Source: Posidonia oceanica (taxonomy: Eukaryota > Streptophyta > Magnoliopsida > Alismatales > Posidoniaceae). From it: a stretch of DNA of 64,000 nucleotides. Of the stretch, positions 32,745 through 44,131 are shown one piece after another. Location of the stretch: the NCBI GenBank assembly GCA_037176725.1, contig JAZBRS010000014.1:80024501-80088500 (forward strand), in the 5' to 3' direction. The stretch's first letter is position 1, and each line of letters begins with the position of its first letter. The notes under the pieces are model-generated. The model made no database searches and was not told where the DNA came from. It worked only from the letters and a program-made list of their open reading frames with translations. The position numbers and the translations under genes were made by a program.

Positions 32745-32995
32745 TTTGGGCTGACATCCCTAACTATTACGGGAGCGTCTACGGACCTCTGCCACACCCT
32801 TGGGCATTGTATTCCCGTTGCATTCGTGGTTACAAGCTGTAGCACTTGTAATCAACCCTCTTGCCTGACAGACTCGCTGGCCTGTCACTGTCCTCGGGCT
32901 GATAGCTCCAACTGTCCGATGGTGAGTCCGTTAACTCCCCATGGGCTGATAGCCCTAACTATCCGGCGATAGGTCCGTTAACCTATCACCCATTT
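32745..32995 (+). repeat. Hairpin repeats 3 of element B
   Basis: Further units of the array 1 type: GGGCTGACATCCCTAACTAT near 32747, a degenerate unit near 32898, and GGGCTGATAGCCCTAACTAT with GATAGGTCCGTTAACCTATC near 32943-32988. In the last, stem 1 is GATAG/CTATC and stem 2 is GATAGGT/ACCTATC. Confidence 0.7.
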
Positions 32996-34558
32996 CATCT
33001 TAGTGTAATAGCATTTTGTTGCATGACATTAGCATTTCATCATCGCCCGGACATCGCGCGACCAGGATCGTTTTCCCGGTCTCGCGTGCCCAGCGTTCCA
33101 TCTAGTTGTACACTGCATCTCACAACATTCGCATTGCATAACATCATATAGCTCCTTTGTATGCCTTGTAGAGTTAGTCCTAGTAGTGCATCTCATCATT
33201 ACACAGACATTGCGCGCTTAGGATCCGAACCCCAGGTTCACGTATTGCCTAAGGCAGCATCTTCGTCACCTGCATGCTTCTTTTTATAGCATTGCCGGCT
33301 CGAGATGATGCTCGCAGTAGTGCATAACCTAGGATTGCTTTCTCGATTCCGCATACCCGGCGTTCCGCTGCATACCTTGCATCCCACTGCATTACATCTC
33401 ATGCATTGTACCCTTATTGCGCTGCCGCTCCTCTGTGGCCCTTCCATCAACTCCCACATTTCGCTTTCCCGGGTCTTTTAGTACCTGCCGCTGCATGCAC
33501 TTCCCCTGCTTTACTTTTAGCATATTTACTTTCTACTGTATCCCATGCACTTACATTGCCATTCGTCTACAGCTGAGCTTTGCGAATGGCACCCCCGTTG
33601 CTTGGCCTACATGCATTGGCTAGCGACAGCATTGCATTGCATTTCTGCTTTTCCCACGTGCATGCACCATCCCGCTCTCCCCCAGAGGAGTTTCAACGCA
33701 GTAAGCATTAGTGTAGGCATATCATTTGCACAGCATTCTAGTGTTTGCATTCATCTGCATTTGCATTCACCCTCCCTGCATTGCTTAGGACCCCCTCTGC
33801 ATTGCATTGCCCCTTCGCCCCTTCTGCCTGTTTGCTGCCTCGCCTGGAGGCAAGCACTATCCCTTTCTCGCGGCCTCGCGAGCTCCTGCTTGTTTTACTT
33901 GTCCCAAATGGACAAGGGCCCTTGGTCTCCTTGGACTAGCAGCCTGCCCAAGCGGTAAGCGCATTAGCCCTCCCGGAGCCGCTTTTTGCGCAAGCTTGGA
34001 CAAGCAGCCAACTTGCCGCACTGCACTGTAGAACCCCCTACTTCTTCTCCATGCATCACTCTGCACTGCCCCAACATTAGCACAAGCACGCACAGCATTA
34101 GCACTCTCAAGCATTAGCATTCAAGCACTAGCTCTCAAGCATTAGCACTCACAATGCATTAGCAAGCACTCACCTCAAGCATTAGCACTCTGCAAGCATA
34201 GCAAGCCCCATGCATCAGCGTCGGCATTAGTGCCAGCAATCACCATGCATCAGCATAGCATCTCCCCATGCACAGCACTCGCACGCACACTAGTTCATAC
34301 TAGTCTGGTATCAGCATTTGCATCGCATACCAGTTCTGCACTAACATCTAACGTAACACCTGCACTAACTTCTGCATTAGCATGCATTGCATTGCATTAG
34401 CATCCTGCATCTGCATCTGCATTGTGGCATCTAGTCATGATTTCCGGTGCATCCGCCAGATAAGTGACTCACGTCAACAGCAATTTGCACTCCTGCCGGC
34501 GTCAAGTAGGGTGTCTTGTCTACCCTAAGCAGTGGTCTTGCTATGCTTGACCTCTCTC
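32996..34558 (+). other. Rest of the 3' region of element B, with CATTAGCA repeats
   Basis: No supported gene. GCATT- and GCATTGC-rich sequence throughout. Between about 34075 and 34200 AAGCATTAGCACTC-like phrases repeat; this resembles the sense strand of the ~36 bp repeat in A (TTAGCATTAGCTCTC), which occupies the equivalent position. Confidence 0.5.
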
Positions 34559-34571
34559 AGGGAGGGGCATC
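34559..34571 (+). other. Polypurine tract of element B
   Basis: GGGAGGGGCATC directly before the LTR start TGTAGACACC at 34572; almost the same as the PPT of A. Confidence 0.8.
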
Positions 34572-34659
34572 TGTAGACACCCCATTCTGACAGCCCGGAA
34601 GTTGGTTGTTTTCTCCTGCAGGCTCGTGTGGACTCTGGAATGGCACTCCTTTTTCCAAC
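34572..34659 (+). repeat. First 88 bp of the 3' LTR of element B
   Basis: Begins TGTAGACACCCCATTCTGAC and stops at 34659, where an inverted LTR (C) begins. The TGTAGACACCC start is shared with LTR D at 44131. Confidence 0.75.
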
Positions 34660-37600
34660 TGTAGTAATCCCGGTGTTCAAATCGTCCATGCACACTGCCA
34701 AAGCTCGCGTGCATCGATCAGAATCAGGTTCACTATTAGCGGCTGTGTCCGAGAAGGAAGGCTTGACTCGGAAACACTTAAAAAGGAAAAAAAAAGGAAA
34801 GAAAAGAAGAAGATAAGACAAATCAGAGTCGCCACCGTGTCTATTACATCGGGAGACAAGGAAAATGCGGAAATGCGTGAATAAACACGCAAAACCAAGC
34901 AAAATATGCAATGCAAAGCAATGCAAAAGAAATGAGATGCAAATGAATGCAAATGATATGACTCATGCCTAGGATAAGGGCAATATGGTCATTGCGGGCC
35001 AAGAGAAAAGGGCAAGGACTCCTGTTACGTGCGGGGAAGGTGTTAGGCACCCCCAACACGCCCAAGAATCGGTCTTTCTAGGCTTACGCTCGCATACGCA
35101 GGGAAATGCAAACTTTAAATGCCTAAGTGCCATGAATGCCTAATTAAATGCTCATAGGTGTGCTCTAAGTGATGGAATGCGTGTAAGGAATTAAACGTGC
35201 TATCTAAGTGCTCAGCAATGCTGTCTGTGTTCCGAACCGGGCAAACCCTGGTTCGTGAGAACTCCAAGCAATACGCATCACTGCCCTAAATGCAAATGCA
35301 GGCGATAAAACAAAACATCGGTAAAACCAGGCAATGCAAGCGACATGCAAGAGAAAACAGTGTAAAACACGCAAAATGATGCGACAAACGAAGGTCGGCA
35401 CGTAAAACGGTGCAAGAGCAAGCGAAAAGGAGAGTGGACATGCAAAATGGTGCGAAAACAGGGGAAAACAAATACGGACACGTAAAACGATGCAAAAGCG
35501 GGTGAAAACAGATGCCGGCACGCAAAACGGTGCAAAAACGAGCAAAAATAAATGCAACAGCGCAAAATGATGCGAAAACAGATCCTAGCATGGAAAATGG
35601 TGTGAAAACGAGCAAAAACAGATGCGGGCACGCAAAACAATGCGAAAACAGGCGAAAACAGATGTTGACACGCAAAACGGTGCAAGAAACGAGGGAAAAT
35701 AGGAGATGCAAGTGTGGAAACAAAACATCGTAAAAACCATACAATGCAGATGTAAAAACATGCAAAGGGGAAAAATAAAACAAGTAAGGAGAGGCAAGCG
35801 ATGTAAGTATGAGAACAAACACTGCTTAAGGACCACGCAATGCAGGTGTGAAGACCCGCAAAGGGGAAAAAGAGCAAGCAGAGGGATCACCACTATCCTA
35901 TGGCTGTTTCCCGCTAAACCGTCCCACGATGTGTCTCGCACGCTGCCCAAAGCTCGTAGTGCAATCAGATCGTGCAAAAATGGGAAGAAGGCTGCAATCA
36001 GTAGTGAATCCAAGGTAAACTCAACCCAAAGACACTAACAAGGCACGAAAAGAGGAAGTAGAGTAGATAGGCAAGAGGGGAAGTCCTAATCTACATGCAC
36101 AGAAAACGCGGTGCGAAAACAATGCATGCAATGCAAGTGATATGCAACAAAGTACTATGCAGAGATTCAGATGGACTTACCTTGGAGATCTGAGGCCTGA
36201 TCTGAGGTAACCTTGGTCAGCATGAAAGTCTGCTCCACCAGGATGATCCGGGTAGCTTGGTCGCAAAGATCTAGCGCTCCGATCGGAAGATACACAGGCC
36301 TTAAGGTCAGAAGACCCAAGAACCAGGGAAAGGAAGGGATCTAAGTGCAAAAAGGTCCTAGGGGTGTGCAGAACAGGGCCTCCCACATGCATGAGAGCTA
36401 AGGGTGCTCAAAAGTGTGCTAAGATACTAAGTGCAATGATGCATGGGTGCAGTGCATGTAAAAATGCAAAGATGGGGCCTAAGTGACATTGAATGAGACT
36501 ACAGGGGGCTATGTGCAAATTAACCCTAAGTGTGTGTGCAAAACAGTGCAAATGTATGCCAGAATGCTAATGCAGGGGTGCATGAGCTAAATGCAATGTT
36601 AATTAAGATGAATGCATGCAAAAATGCAAGAAAAGGACCTAAATGCAGTTTTTGAAAACTTATGGGCTAAAATGCAAAGCTAGCAAATAGGAGCAAATCC
36701 CAAAAAGAAAACTTACAGAGGATCCTCATGCAACTTTGGAAAAGCTTGGACAGAAAAACAAAGCCAAGAAACATTTAAAAACCACAAAAGATGGTCCCAA
36801 GGACCCATGTGTAATTTTCAGGAAAACCAGGACTAAAATGCAAGGCCAAAAAGAAGCCCAAACCTCTTGAAAAACAAAAGGAAGGACCAATCTGCAAATA
36901 AAGAAAATCTGGGGACTGATCTGCAAAGCCAAAAAGATATCACACAGACACAGAAATACAAAGGGAGGACCCTTGTGCAATAAAAACAAAGTATTGGAGC
37001 TAACTGCAAACTAAAAACAAAATAAAAACACACACAGCACACCACAGAGGGACCCAGATGCAAATAAAAAAAAGTCATGGGCTTAAAAGAAACAAACACA
37101 AGACACAGAGAATCACAAGGGGACCAAAATGCAAATAGAACAAACATCTGGACTTTTTATTAATGCAATATGGTTTTAAAAGATGATTAAATGAAATGCA
37201 TGAACTGTGGAGGACTAATATGCAAATAAAGAAAATACAAGGACTAAAATGCAATGTGATATGATAAAATGCAGATTTAAATGATTTCTAACAACTGAGG
37301 ATGGATTGAAGTGCAAATAAAATAAATCAGTGGACCTACATGCAATGCAATATGATAAAATGTGCATTTAAATGAAACGATAAATCAACAAAGGACCCAA
37401 ATGCAAATATAATAAGCTACAAAAGTAAAATGTAATGTAATAAGATAAAAACTAACATTTAAATGATATTAATCAATTGCAGGACTTAAATGTAAATAAA
37501 ACAAGCTACTGGACTGAAAATAAATGAAGTTAAAACTATTTGAACTACTGAAGGACTAAAATGTAATAAACGGAAATGACAGATAATAAACGCAATGCAA

Positions 37601-40555
37601 TAAAGTTTTAATCAGATTTAAATCAAACTTAAACAAGCACAGGACCTAAATGCAATAACTAAAACATAACAGAGTTTATTTCAATGCATGCACCTTAAAC
37701 TATATTCAAAGTTTTAAAAAAAAATATTGCTACAATTATCATCTTCCTCCTGCGCTGCAGCTACTGTGCTGCTGGTGGAGGAGCGGCGGCGCGTGGCGGC
37801 ACAGAGCGCGCGGCAAGGTCAGGGAAGGTTCTGCGCACGCGGCGAGGTAGCCCGGAGGTAGGCGGAGGCAGTGCGGCCGTCCGGAGGGCGCGGCGAGCGA
37901 CAGCGGCGGCGGACGTCGCCGGGGAAGGTGACAGCTCCGATGAGGCACCAAAAGCGACCCAATGCAATAAAAAATCCACAAAAATGCTAGAAACGATGGT
38001 GTGCATGCAAGGAAGCTTATGGTACATCGAAATACCTGTGACAACAGCCGTAGAAGGCTAGCAACGCCGGTGGGTTGAGGCTGTCTGGCGGTGGGTCGCT
38101 ACGACGCTCGGAGGGGCCAGAGGGCGAGCGAACGATGCCGGTGTGTCCCATGCATGCAAGCGGAGCTCTGGGTTCGCCCAGAAGTGGAATGCGGTGGCCA
38201 GAGGAAGATCTGGATTTTTTGGATGGAGGCAATGGAGGCCGAGGTCAATCTAGCGATGTACGGCGTTCCAGGCCAAGGCGAAGGTCCCTCTGGATTGGTG
38301 GAGGCTCCAGGAAGGTGATGGAGGCTATCAACTGGGTTTGCGAGGTCTATGAAGGGTGGTGTGGATGTTTGGAGTTTTTTGGGTAGTTTCTGTGCAAGGT
38401 GTTTGTGGTGGAATGTGGTGACTGTGGGGTGTTTCGGGTTGAAGCGAGGGTTGAGTCGTGAAGGTAGTGGTTCAGTGAGTGAGTGTGGAAGATTTTGGAA
38501 GGAGAAGAGGGCTGTGGAGTCGGATTTGCAGTGGAGAAGGCAGCTCTGGGTTGTTGGAGAAAAGATGGGTTTGGGGGGCGATTTCGGGGTGAATTCTGGG
38601 TGGTTCTTGGATCTGGAAGAACCACAAGGAAGAGGGGGGTTCTGTGTGTTTGAGTGCATGTGTCCCTCTGGTTCTGGGGGGAAAAACTGGTTTTGTTCTC
38701 CCTTTCTTCTCTCTGATTTGAGTGAGGACAATGGGTCAAACAATGGGTCTATCGGGGCATGGAGGGGATGAGAAAGTCCTGGTCTTCGGCCACAGGCTAT
38801 GGGAGGAGGCCGGAAGTCCTTGGTGTCAGGCAAGGTTTGAAAATTGGAGGGGGATCACGGGAGAGGAGGAGTCTATCTGGTTGTGGGAGGAGAGGAAGAG
38901 AAGAAGAAGAAGGGGTGAGGAAGTTGGGCTGGGCTGAGAAGGTGAAAGAAAAGGAAAAAACGAAAGAAAGAAGAGAAGGAGAGGGAGTGGGCCGTGGGCC
39001 TGATGGAGAAAAGAAATAAAAAAGAAATTAAAGAAGGAGGGAAGGAAGGAGAAAAAGATGAATAAGGAGAAGAAAAAGAAAATGAATTTGGATTTTGGTT
39101 TTTTTAAGTTGGATTTGTTTTAGAGTTTTAAGTAATTATGTTTAGGTTTTCCTTTTAAGTATTCTTTTAAGTTTGTTAATAGTTTTTTAAGCCCTTTTTC
39201 CTGATTGTTTTAATTGTTTAAATTTTCCTCTTGATTTAAGTTTATTTTTTGATTTTAAGTTTTTCCTTTCAATTTTAAGTTTGTTAATTGTTTTTAAGTT
39301 TTTTAATTTGATTAAGTTTTTCCCCTTTAATTTTAATTATTAATTGTTTTAAAACTTGTCTTCTTTTTAGTTGTTAATTGTTTAAGTTTTCTCTTTTTTA
39401 TTTTAATTGTTGATTGTTTTTAAGTTTGATTTTAATTGCTTAAGTTTTTTAATTGAATTTTAATTGTTAATTGTTCTTAGGTTTGTTAATTTGTTTAAGT
39501 TTTTTAATTGAATTTTAATTGTTAATTGTTCTTAAGTTTTTGTCTTCTTTTTAATTGTCAATTGTTTAAGTTTTTCTTTTAATTGTTTTCTTAGAGTTTT
39601 TTAATTGTTTTGATTATTTAAGTTTGTTCCTTTTGATTTTAAGTTTGTTAGTTGTTTTAATTTTCTTTTGATGGTTTTAAGGCTTTTGATTGGATTTTTA
39701 GATTGTTTTTTACGGGTTTCGAGTGGTTTTTCTTATGTTTGCTTTTTTACTTGTTTTTAATGTGTTTTGATTTGTTTTAACTGTCTTTAAGTTTTGAAAT
39801 TTGTTTTTTAATTGTTTTATGTCTTGAAATTTGTTTTTTAATTGTTTTAAATCGTTTTTAAGTATTTTAGTTTGTTTTAATTTGTTTTTAATTAGTTTTA
39901 ACTATTTTTGGGTTGTTTTGATTTGTTTTTAATTAGATTTTCTTTTGAATTATTTTTAGGTGTTCGATTTATCTTTCTGGTTGGATTTTTCTCTTTAATT
40001 GTCTTAAGAAGTGTTAAATGGGGCTGATGATGAGTTTGAAGAAAGAGGGAGAAGAAGAAAAGGGGGAGAATAATGAGGAAAGAGAAAAGGATAATGAGGA
40101 GAGAGAAAAGGATAATCAAGAGAGAGAAAAGGATAATTAGGAGAGATAGGGAGGATAATGACCTGAATTGGGAGGGGTTTTGTGCAGGTGTGACCTAGGA
40201 TTTCTAGGGTTTGACCTAAGGTTTAATCTAGGGTTTTCTATGATTTTAAGTGGGATTTTTGAGGGATTTTTGGAAGGTTTAGGGTTAAGCTTTGAAATGG
40301 GTTTTGGTTTAGGGTTTGGAATGGGTTTCAAGATTGTTTTACCTAGGTTTTCTAGGATTTTTGAATGGTTTTCTAGGTTGAAGAAGGGTTGGTTTTCCTA
40401 GGGTTTTTGTGTAGTTTTCTAGGTTGAAGAAAGGTTGGTTTTCCTAGGGTTTTTGTGTAGTTTTCTAGGTTGAAGAAAGGTTGGTTTTCTTAGGGTTTTT
40501 TGGAGCCACCAGAGAGAGATCCACTAATTTAGCCTGTCAAAATGGGGTGTCAACA
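34660..40555 (-). repeat. LTR C: complete inverted LTR, about 5.9 kb
   Basis: On the minus strand it starts TGTTGACACCCCATTTTGAC at 40555 and ends ...GGGATTACTACA at 34660. The 3' 400 bp align with the A LTR, including its terminal extension; the middle is much more diverged. It holds a CGCAAAA-type array (35340-35720), phased AATGCAA sequence (36430-37700), a GC-rich block (37740-38330), T-rich DNA on the plus strand (39060-40010) and three copies of a 46 bp repeat (40368-40505). No PBS or gag adjoins its 3' end. Flanking 5-mers (CCAAC, GTATT) do not match, so it is not a simple solo LTR. Confidence 0.85.
40368..40505 (-). repeat. 46-bp tandem repeat in LTR C
   Basis: Three copies starting at 40368, 40414 and 40460, each with GTTTTCTAGGTTGAAGAA and CCTAGGGTTTTTGTGTA. 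Each unit carries CTAGGGTTT, a telobox-like motif. Confidence 0.85.
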
Positions 40556-40752
40556 GTATTAGCCCAGCAACCATCCATCTGAAGCTGATGTTTTGTGAAT
40601 AAAATTCTCTCCTTCTCAAGCATTGGTTCCAATAAAGCTACTAAGGCAAGCTTAGACTGAGAAGCCATCTTTTTCACATGATTCAAAGTAGGTGTATTAC
40701 CCATACCCCTGCAATTCCATATTAGGGAGTTAATCATTAATACTCCCATCAA
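40556..40752 (-). pseudogene. LINE ORF2, N-terminal fragment
   Basis: Begins at or just inside 40752 (MINSLIWNCRGMGN) in a different frame from ORF1. IWNCRGMGN is the first motif of the endonuclease (exo/endo/phosphatase) domain of plant LINEs; LVALLEPM follows at the spot where the catalytic Glu motif is expected. The frame then runs into the LTR C start at 40555, so the protein is truncated. Confidence 0.87.
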
Positions 40753-43441
40753 AATAGGTTTGATGAGCTAGCAGCCTATGTTTTCTGGATGACCTAGGTC
40801 TAAGATTATAAGAATCACGTTTGGGGAACTTCTTTGCCATGGCCTCATTGTCAGACCTAGCTCCCAAATCTTCACAGTCCCTACCCCCCAAGGGGTCCTC
40901 ATGAATATTTGATGTGTTCTCTCCCACACCTAACTCTTGATCTAAATCAGGAGGAACATTATCTCCTACCTCAAAAAGCCATTGAATATCCTCCTCCCCG
41001 TCCAGAGCCATTCTCCCTTCTGAGACACAACCAGAAGACTGAAAGTCCCCTTGCTTATTGGTTAAAATGAATCTGGGATCGGAATAGTGAGTATAGTAGT
41101 CCTCAGGTTCATTAGGGCCCATATCACTACTGGGCACAGATAGCTGACCACCAAAGGATGAGCCTCCCTCCTCCAACTTGTTCCCTATCTCTATCGGTAT
41201 CTGGATACCTTGGGGAACCAAGGACTGCAGTTCAATGGGAGAATAATTTGCTGCTTGGCATAATCTAACATCCTCCAAAAGGTCCTCTCTAGTGCCCAAC
41301 ATGAGAAGTTCATCAGACACCTCTGAATTATCCCTGTTCTGAGCCTTCTTTTCAAGTTGCTCCACTTTAACATTCATTGGTATCATCTCCTTCTTCACCT
41401 TATTCTGCTCATGTAATTCACTCCCTTGCTGAGGGCTAAGCCTTTCTCCTACCATAGTTGAGGTCTGGTCCCCTATCACAGTAGTTGAATTTTCTACCTG
41501 AGCCATCTAGTTAACCTGTTCAGCTGCCTTGCAGGAAGGTCCTTCTCTATCTGTCCTGTTCTATTCCTTCCTTATAACTTCCTGATCTTTAAGGAACTTC
41601 TCAAACCGTGCATTCCCAATCTCAATGGGAAGGTCATCCTCAAACTGAACTACTCTAGCCTTGTAATTCCTTAGGCCTGACCCCTCTAAGGATGCCTCCT
41701 CAGCAATCTTCTTAGCTCTCACCAGTAGTTCATGGTCATCAATATCCGTATAAATCTTCTTTTGTTCCTGATCCCCTAGAGGAAGTTGGGCACGTTTACT
41801 CTTGAAATTCATTCTGCTTTTCACCTTTATTTTCTGACTTGATTTTTTCACTTCTTTTGAATTACTTTTCCTACTATGAGACAACCTTCCAAATAACAAT
41901 GAACTAGGCTTGGACAAAGCATTGGTGTTAGGAGATAAGTAAACATTTTTAACCCCACCCTCTAGCAATCCCCCTGAAGCCTTGGAACGAGGACCATCAG
42001 CCTTCACAGTTGATTGAGGACTAGTAATTGCCTCCTGAGTTGATGGCTCCATATCAGAAATTCCTTTTGCCACCCCTTTATCAGATGGTTCACCACTGAA
42101 TTTAGGCTTCTTCCCCTTCACTACTCTCCATTGTTCCTCCTCCTCATATGCTTCAGATATCTGCCCTTCTATGAGGGGCCCTTTCCCCTTATCCCCCACG
42201 TTGTACATATTTTGAACCTTCCCAGATTCCTTCTACTGCTGATCTAGAATAGCTTCTCTAATCACAATACCAGTCGCTGGTTTGGACTTCTTAGCAACAA
42301 GTCCTGACACTCTGATTTTCTTCTTAGCTCTCCTTCTAGCGCTTTTTGATTTGCCTGGTACTATTATGGCCACAGGATCCTTAGCACTATTATCAGCTAT
42401 CTTAGGATTTGAATCTTCCATAGGGGTAGGAGCCATTTTTCTTCTACAAGCAGTAGGTGAGTGACCAGTCATTGAGTAGAAATGGCAGAATGGAGGAACA
42501 AATCTACCATAATCCACTACTTGTTTAATAACTTCTCCTCCATTATCAATTGTGATGGTCTTCTTTAAGGGTTTTGCCAGGTCTATTTCCACACATAAAT
42601 ATGTGTATCCAGGCCTAGTAAACTTTGCCACATCCCTATGCATGCTTAAATATTTTCCCAATAAACCTGCTATGGATTGAATGGCTCTCGAGTCCTGTAA
42701 ATGAGCTCGAAGCGTGGGTAGCCCAACCCAAACCGGTGCATATGTAGACTTCGTTCCAGGAGAGAAGGTCGGAGACCATCTGAATACTCTCATATGCTTT
42801 CCTTTTATAAACCAGGCCTCCGTGATATAAGCTTTGACAAAATCCTCTCGATTGAGAAATCGTATGAGTATATGCCTCTGATCAATAGCCACAGGGTAAA
42901 TCTCCTCAGAAAAATGGATTGCACTCTTCATTGATGACAGAATATCCATCATGGTTGGCCTTCCTGTGTTGAACTTCCCAATGATTGACCATGTAAATGC
43001 AGCAGCCATCTGCGAGACTTCATCAGAAGTGAACTTCACCACCTCCTCACCATCCACGTTCACAGGAGATCGAACAGCAACTCTTGGAAATTTAGGGGCT
43101 TGGTGCGAAGCTCTGGTTGCAGCTGCAAACGACAGGGTACGAGGTCGTTCAGATGCCACTCTTGTGTTTTTCAAAGCTACTGGGGACTACAAGGGATCAG
43201 TCCCCTTCTATGCAGCATTACCATCTGGAAAGGAGGCCGCAGCCTGTCCTGATGCCTCTTTCATGGTCTGAAGATTACTAGAAACTCGAGATATAACTCC
43301 ACTCACCTCAGGTAACTTCTTATTCCCACCTCCCGAGCTGCTAGGAGCAACAACCCCAATTGACGCCCTTGCTAGACCTACAGCCTCCGCCATGGGCAAG
43401 CCGGTGACCAACCCAGAGCTAGATCTCACTCCTAAGAGCAC
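40730..43441 (-). pseudogene. LINE ORF1 (DUF4283, knuckle remnant)
   Basis: RNA-binding protein of the LINE ribonucleoprotein. One frame runs from 43441 to 40730 and carries stops at 43208-43210, near 43175, at 42233-42235, at 41561-41563 and just before 41506. The segment 43174-42236 holds the DUF4283 domain (AFTWSIIGKFNTGRP, HILIRFLNREDF, WFIKGKHMRVFRWSP, PVWVGLPTLRAHL) and then CHFYSMTGHSPTAC, where the second Cys of the usual CCHC knuckle is Tyr. The remainder (42208-40730) is charged and polar with Lys-rich stretches, typical of ORF1 tails. It ends overlapping the start of ORF2. Not functional. Confidence 0.85.
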
Positions 43442-43715
43442 AGATCCAGCCCCAAGCCCTTAGAAAATAAACGTGCAGACCAAACCAGCCGATCCAGGTC
43501 TTCCCACTCAAGGCTGGGAAACGTGGGAGACTACCTGCAAGTCTCCCAAGAAGTTGGAACCACCTTGAACCACGCTTGATCGGTGCAAGCACGGCTCCCA
43601 CCAGCCCGCAGCCAGCGAAGCCATACGAGCCCGTACAACAGTCCCCCTGGATCACGAGAAGCAAGAAAGGGGCGGGAATCACCCCAAAGCATGCGAGAGC
43701 TTCTCTCTCAAGAAT

Positions 43716-44131
43716 TTGATTTTTGAACCTTTTGACCTAGGGTTTAGAGTGAGTGCAAAGCTAGGGTTTTTTCTAGGGTTTTAAGTGTGCTAACCTAGGG
43801 TTTAAGTGAGTGCAAACCAAGGGTTTGACCTAGGGTTTTAGGTGTGCAAACCTAGGGTTTTAAGTGTGCTAACCTAGGGTTTAAGTGAGTGCAAACCTAG
43901 GGTTTGACCTAGGGTTTTAAGTGTGCTAACCTAGGGTTTAACCTAGAGTTTAGGTGAGTGCAAACCTAGGGTTTTAAGTGTGCTAACCTAGGGTTTAGGT
44001 GAGTGCAAACCTAGGGTTTGACCTAGGGTTTTAAGTGTGGTTTTGGGTTTGGTAATGGGTGCTGTTGTTGGGTTTGGTTTTAGGGTTTCAGAGAGAACCA
44101 CCAATTTGGCCTATCAAAATGGGTGTCTACA
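43716..44131 (-). repeat. LTR D: first ~415 bp of an inverted LTR, CCTAGGGTTT-rich
   Basis: On the minus strand it starts TGTAGACACCCATTTTGATA at 44131, directly after E pol sequence (right flank GATAC). Inside, about five copies of a ~57 bp unit with CTAACCTAGGGTTTAAGTGA and GTGCAAACCTAGGGTT lie at about 43735-44040. It is cut on the left by the LINE. The remaining LTR D is not found on the other side. Confidence 0.7.

Larger units (their letters stand above)
28144..34659 (+). mobile_element. Element B: diverged, pol-less Tat-type element (5' part cut off by A)
   Basis: Plus strand: gag (to 30043), long 3' non-coding region with hairpin repeats, PPT, and the first 88 bp of a 3' LTR starting TGTAGACACC at 34572. 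No RT, RNase H or integrase sequence is visible between gag and LTR, and no PMD-like ORF. Gag is clearly homologous to A and F but more diverged. B is either a non-autonomous family or an internal deletion. Its 5' LTR would be left of the window because A is inserted in its gag. Confidence 0.75.
40556..43715 (-). mobile_element. LINE (plant L1-type) 5' fragment
   Basis: Minus strand. A ~270 bp 5' UTR, ORF1 with a DUF4283 domain and knuckle remnant, and the first ~65 codons of ORF2. It is cut at 40556 by LTR C; the rest of ORF2 (endonuclease, RT) and the poly-A tail are not in the window. Its 5' end meets LTR D near 43715 (boundary judged from the change in sequence type, +/- 20 bp). Confidence 0.88.

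Noticed and set aside
37739..38833. GC-rich frames in LTR C as a host gene fragment
   Set aside because: Overlapping frames on both strands, no known domain, and the block occupies the same place as the GC-rich part of the other LTRs.
34660..40555. LTR C as a simple solo LTR in the LINE
   Set aside because: The flanking 5-mers differ and the left flank is B LTR, not LINE.
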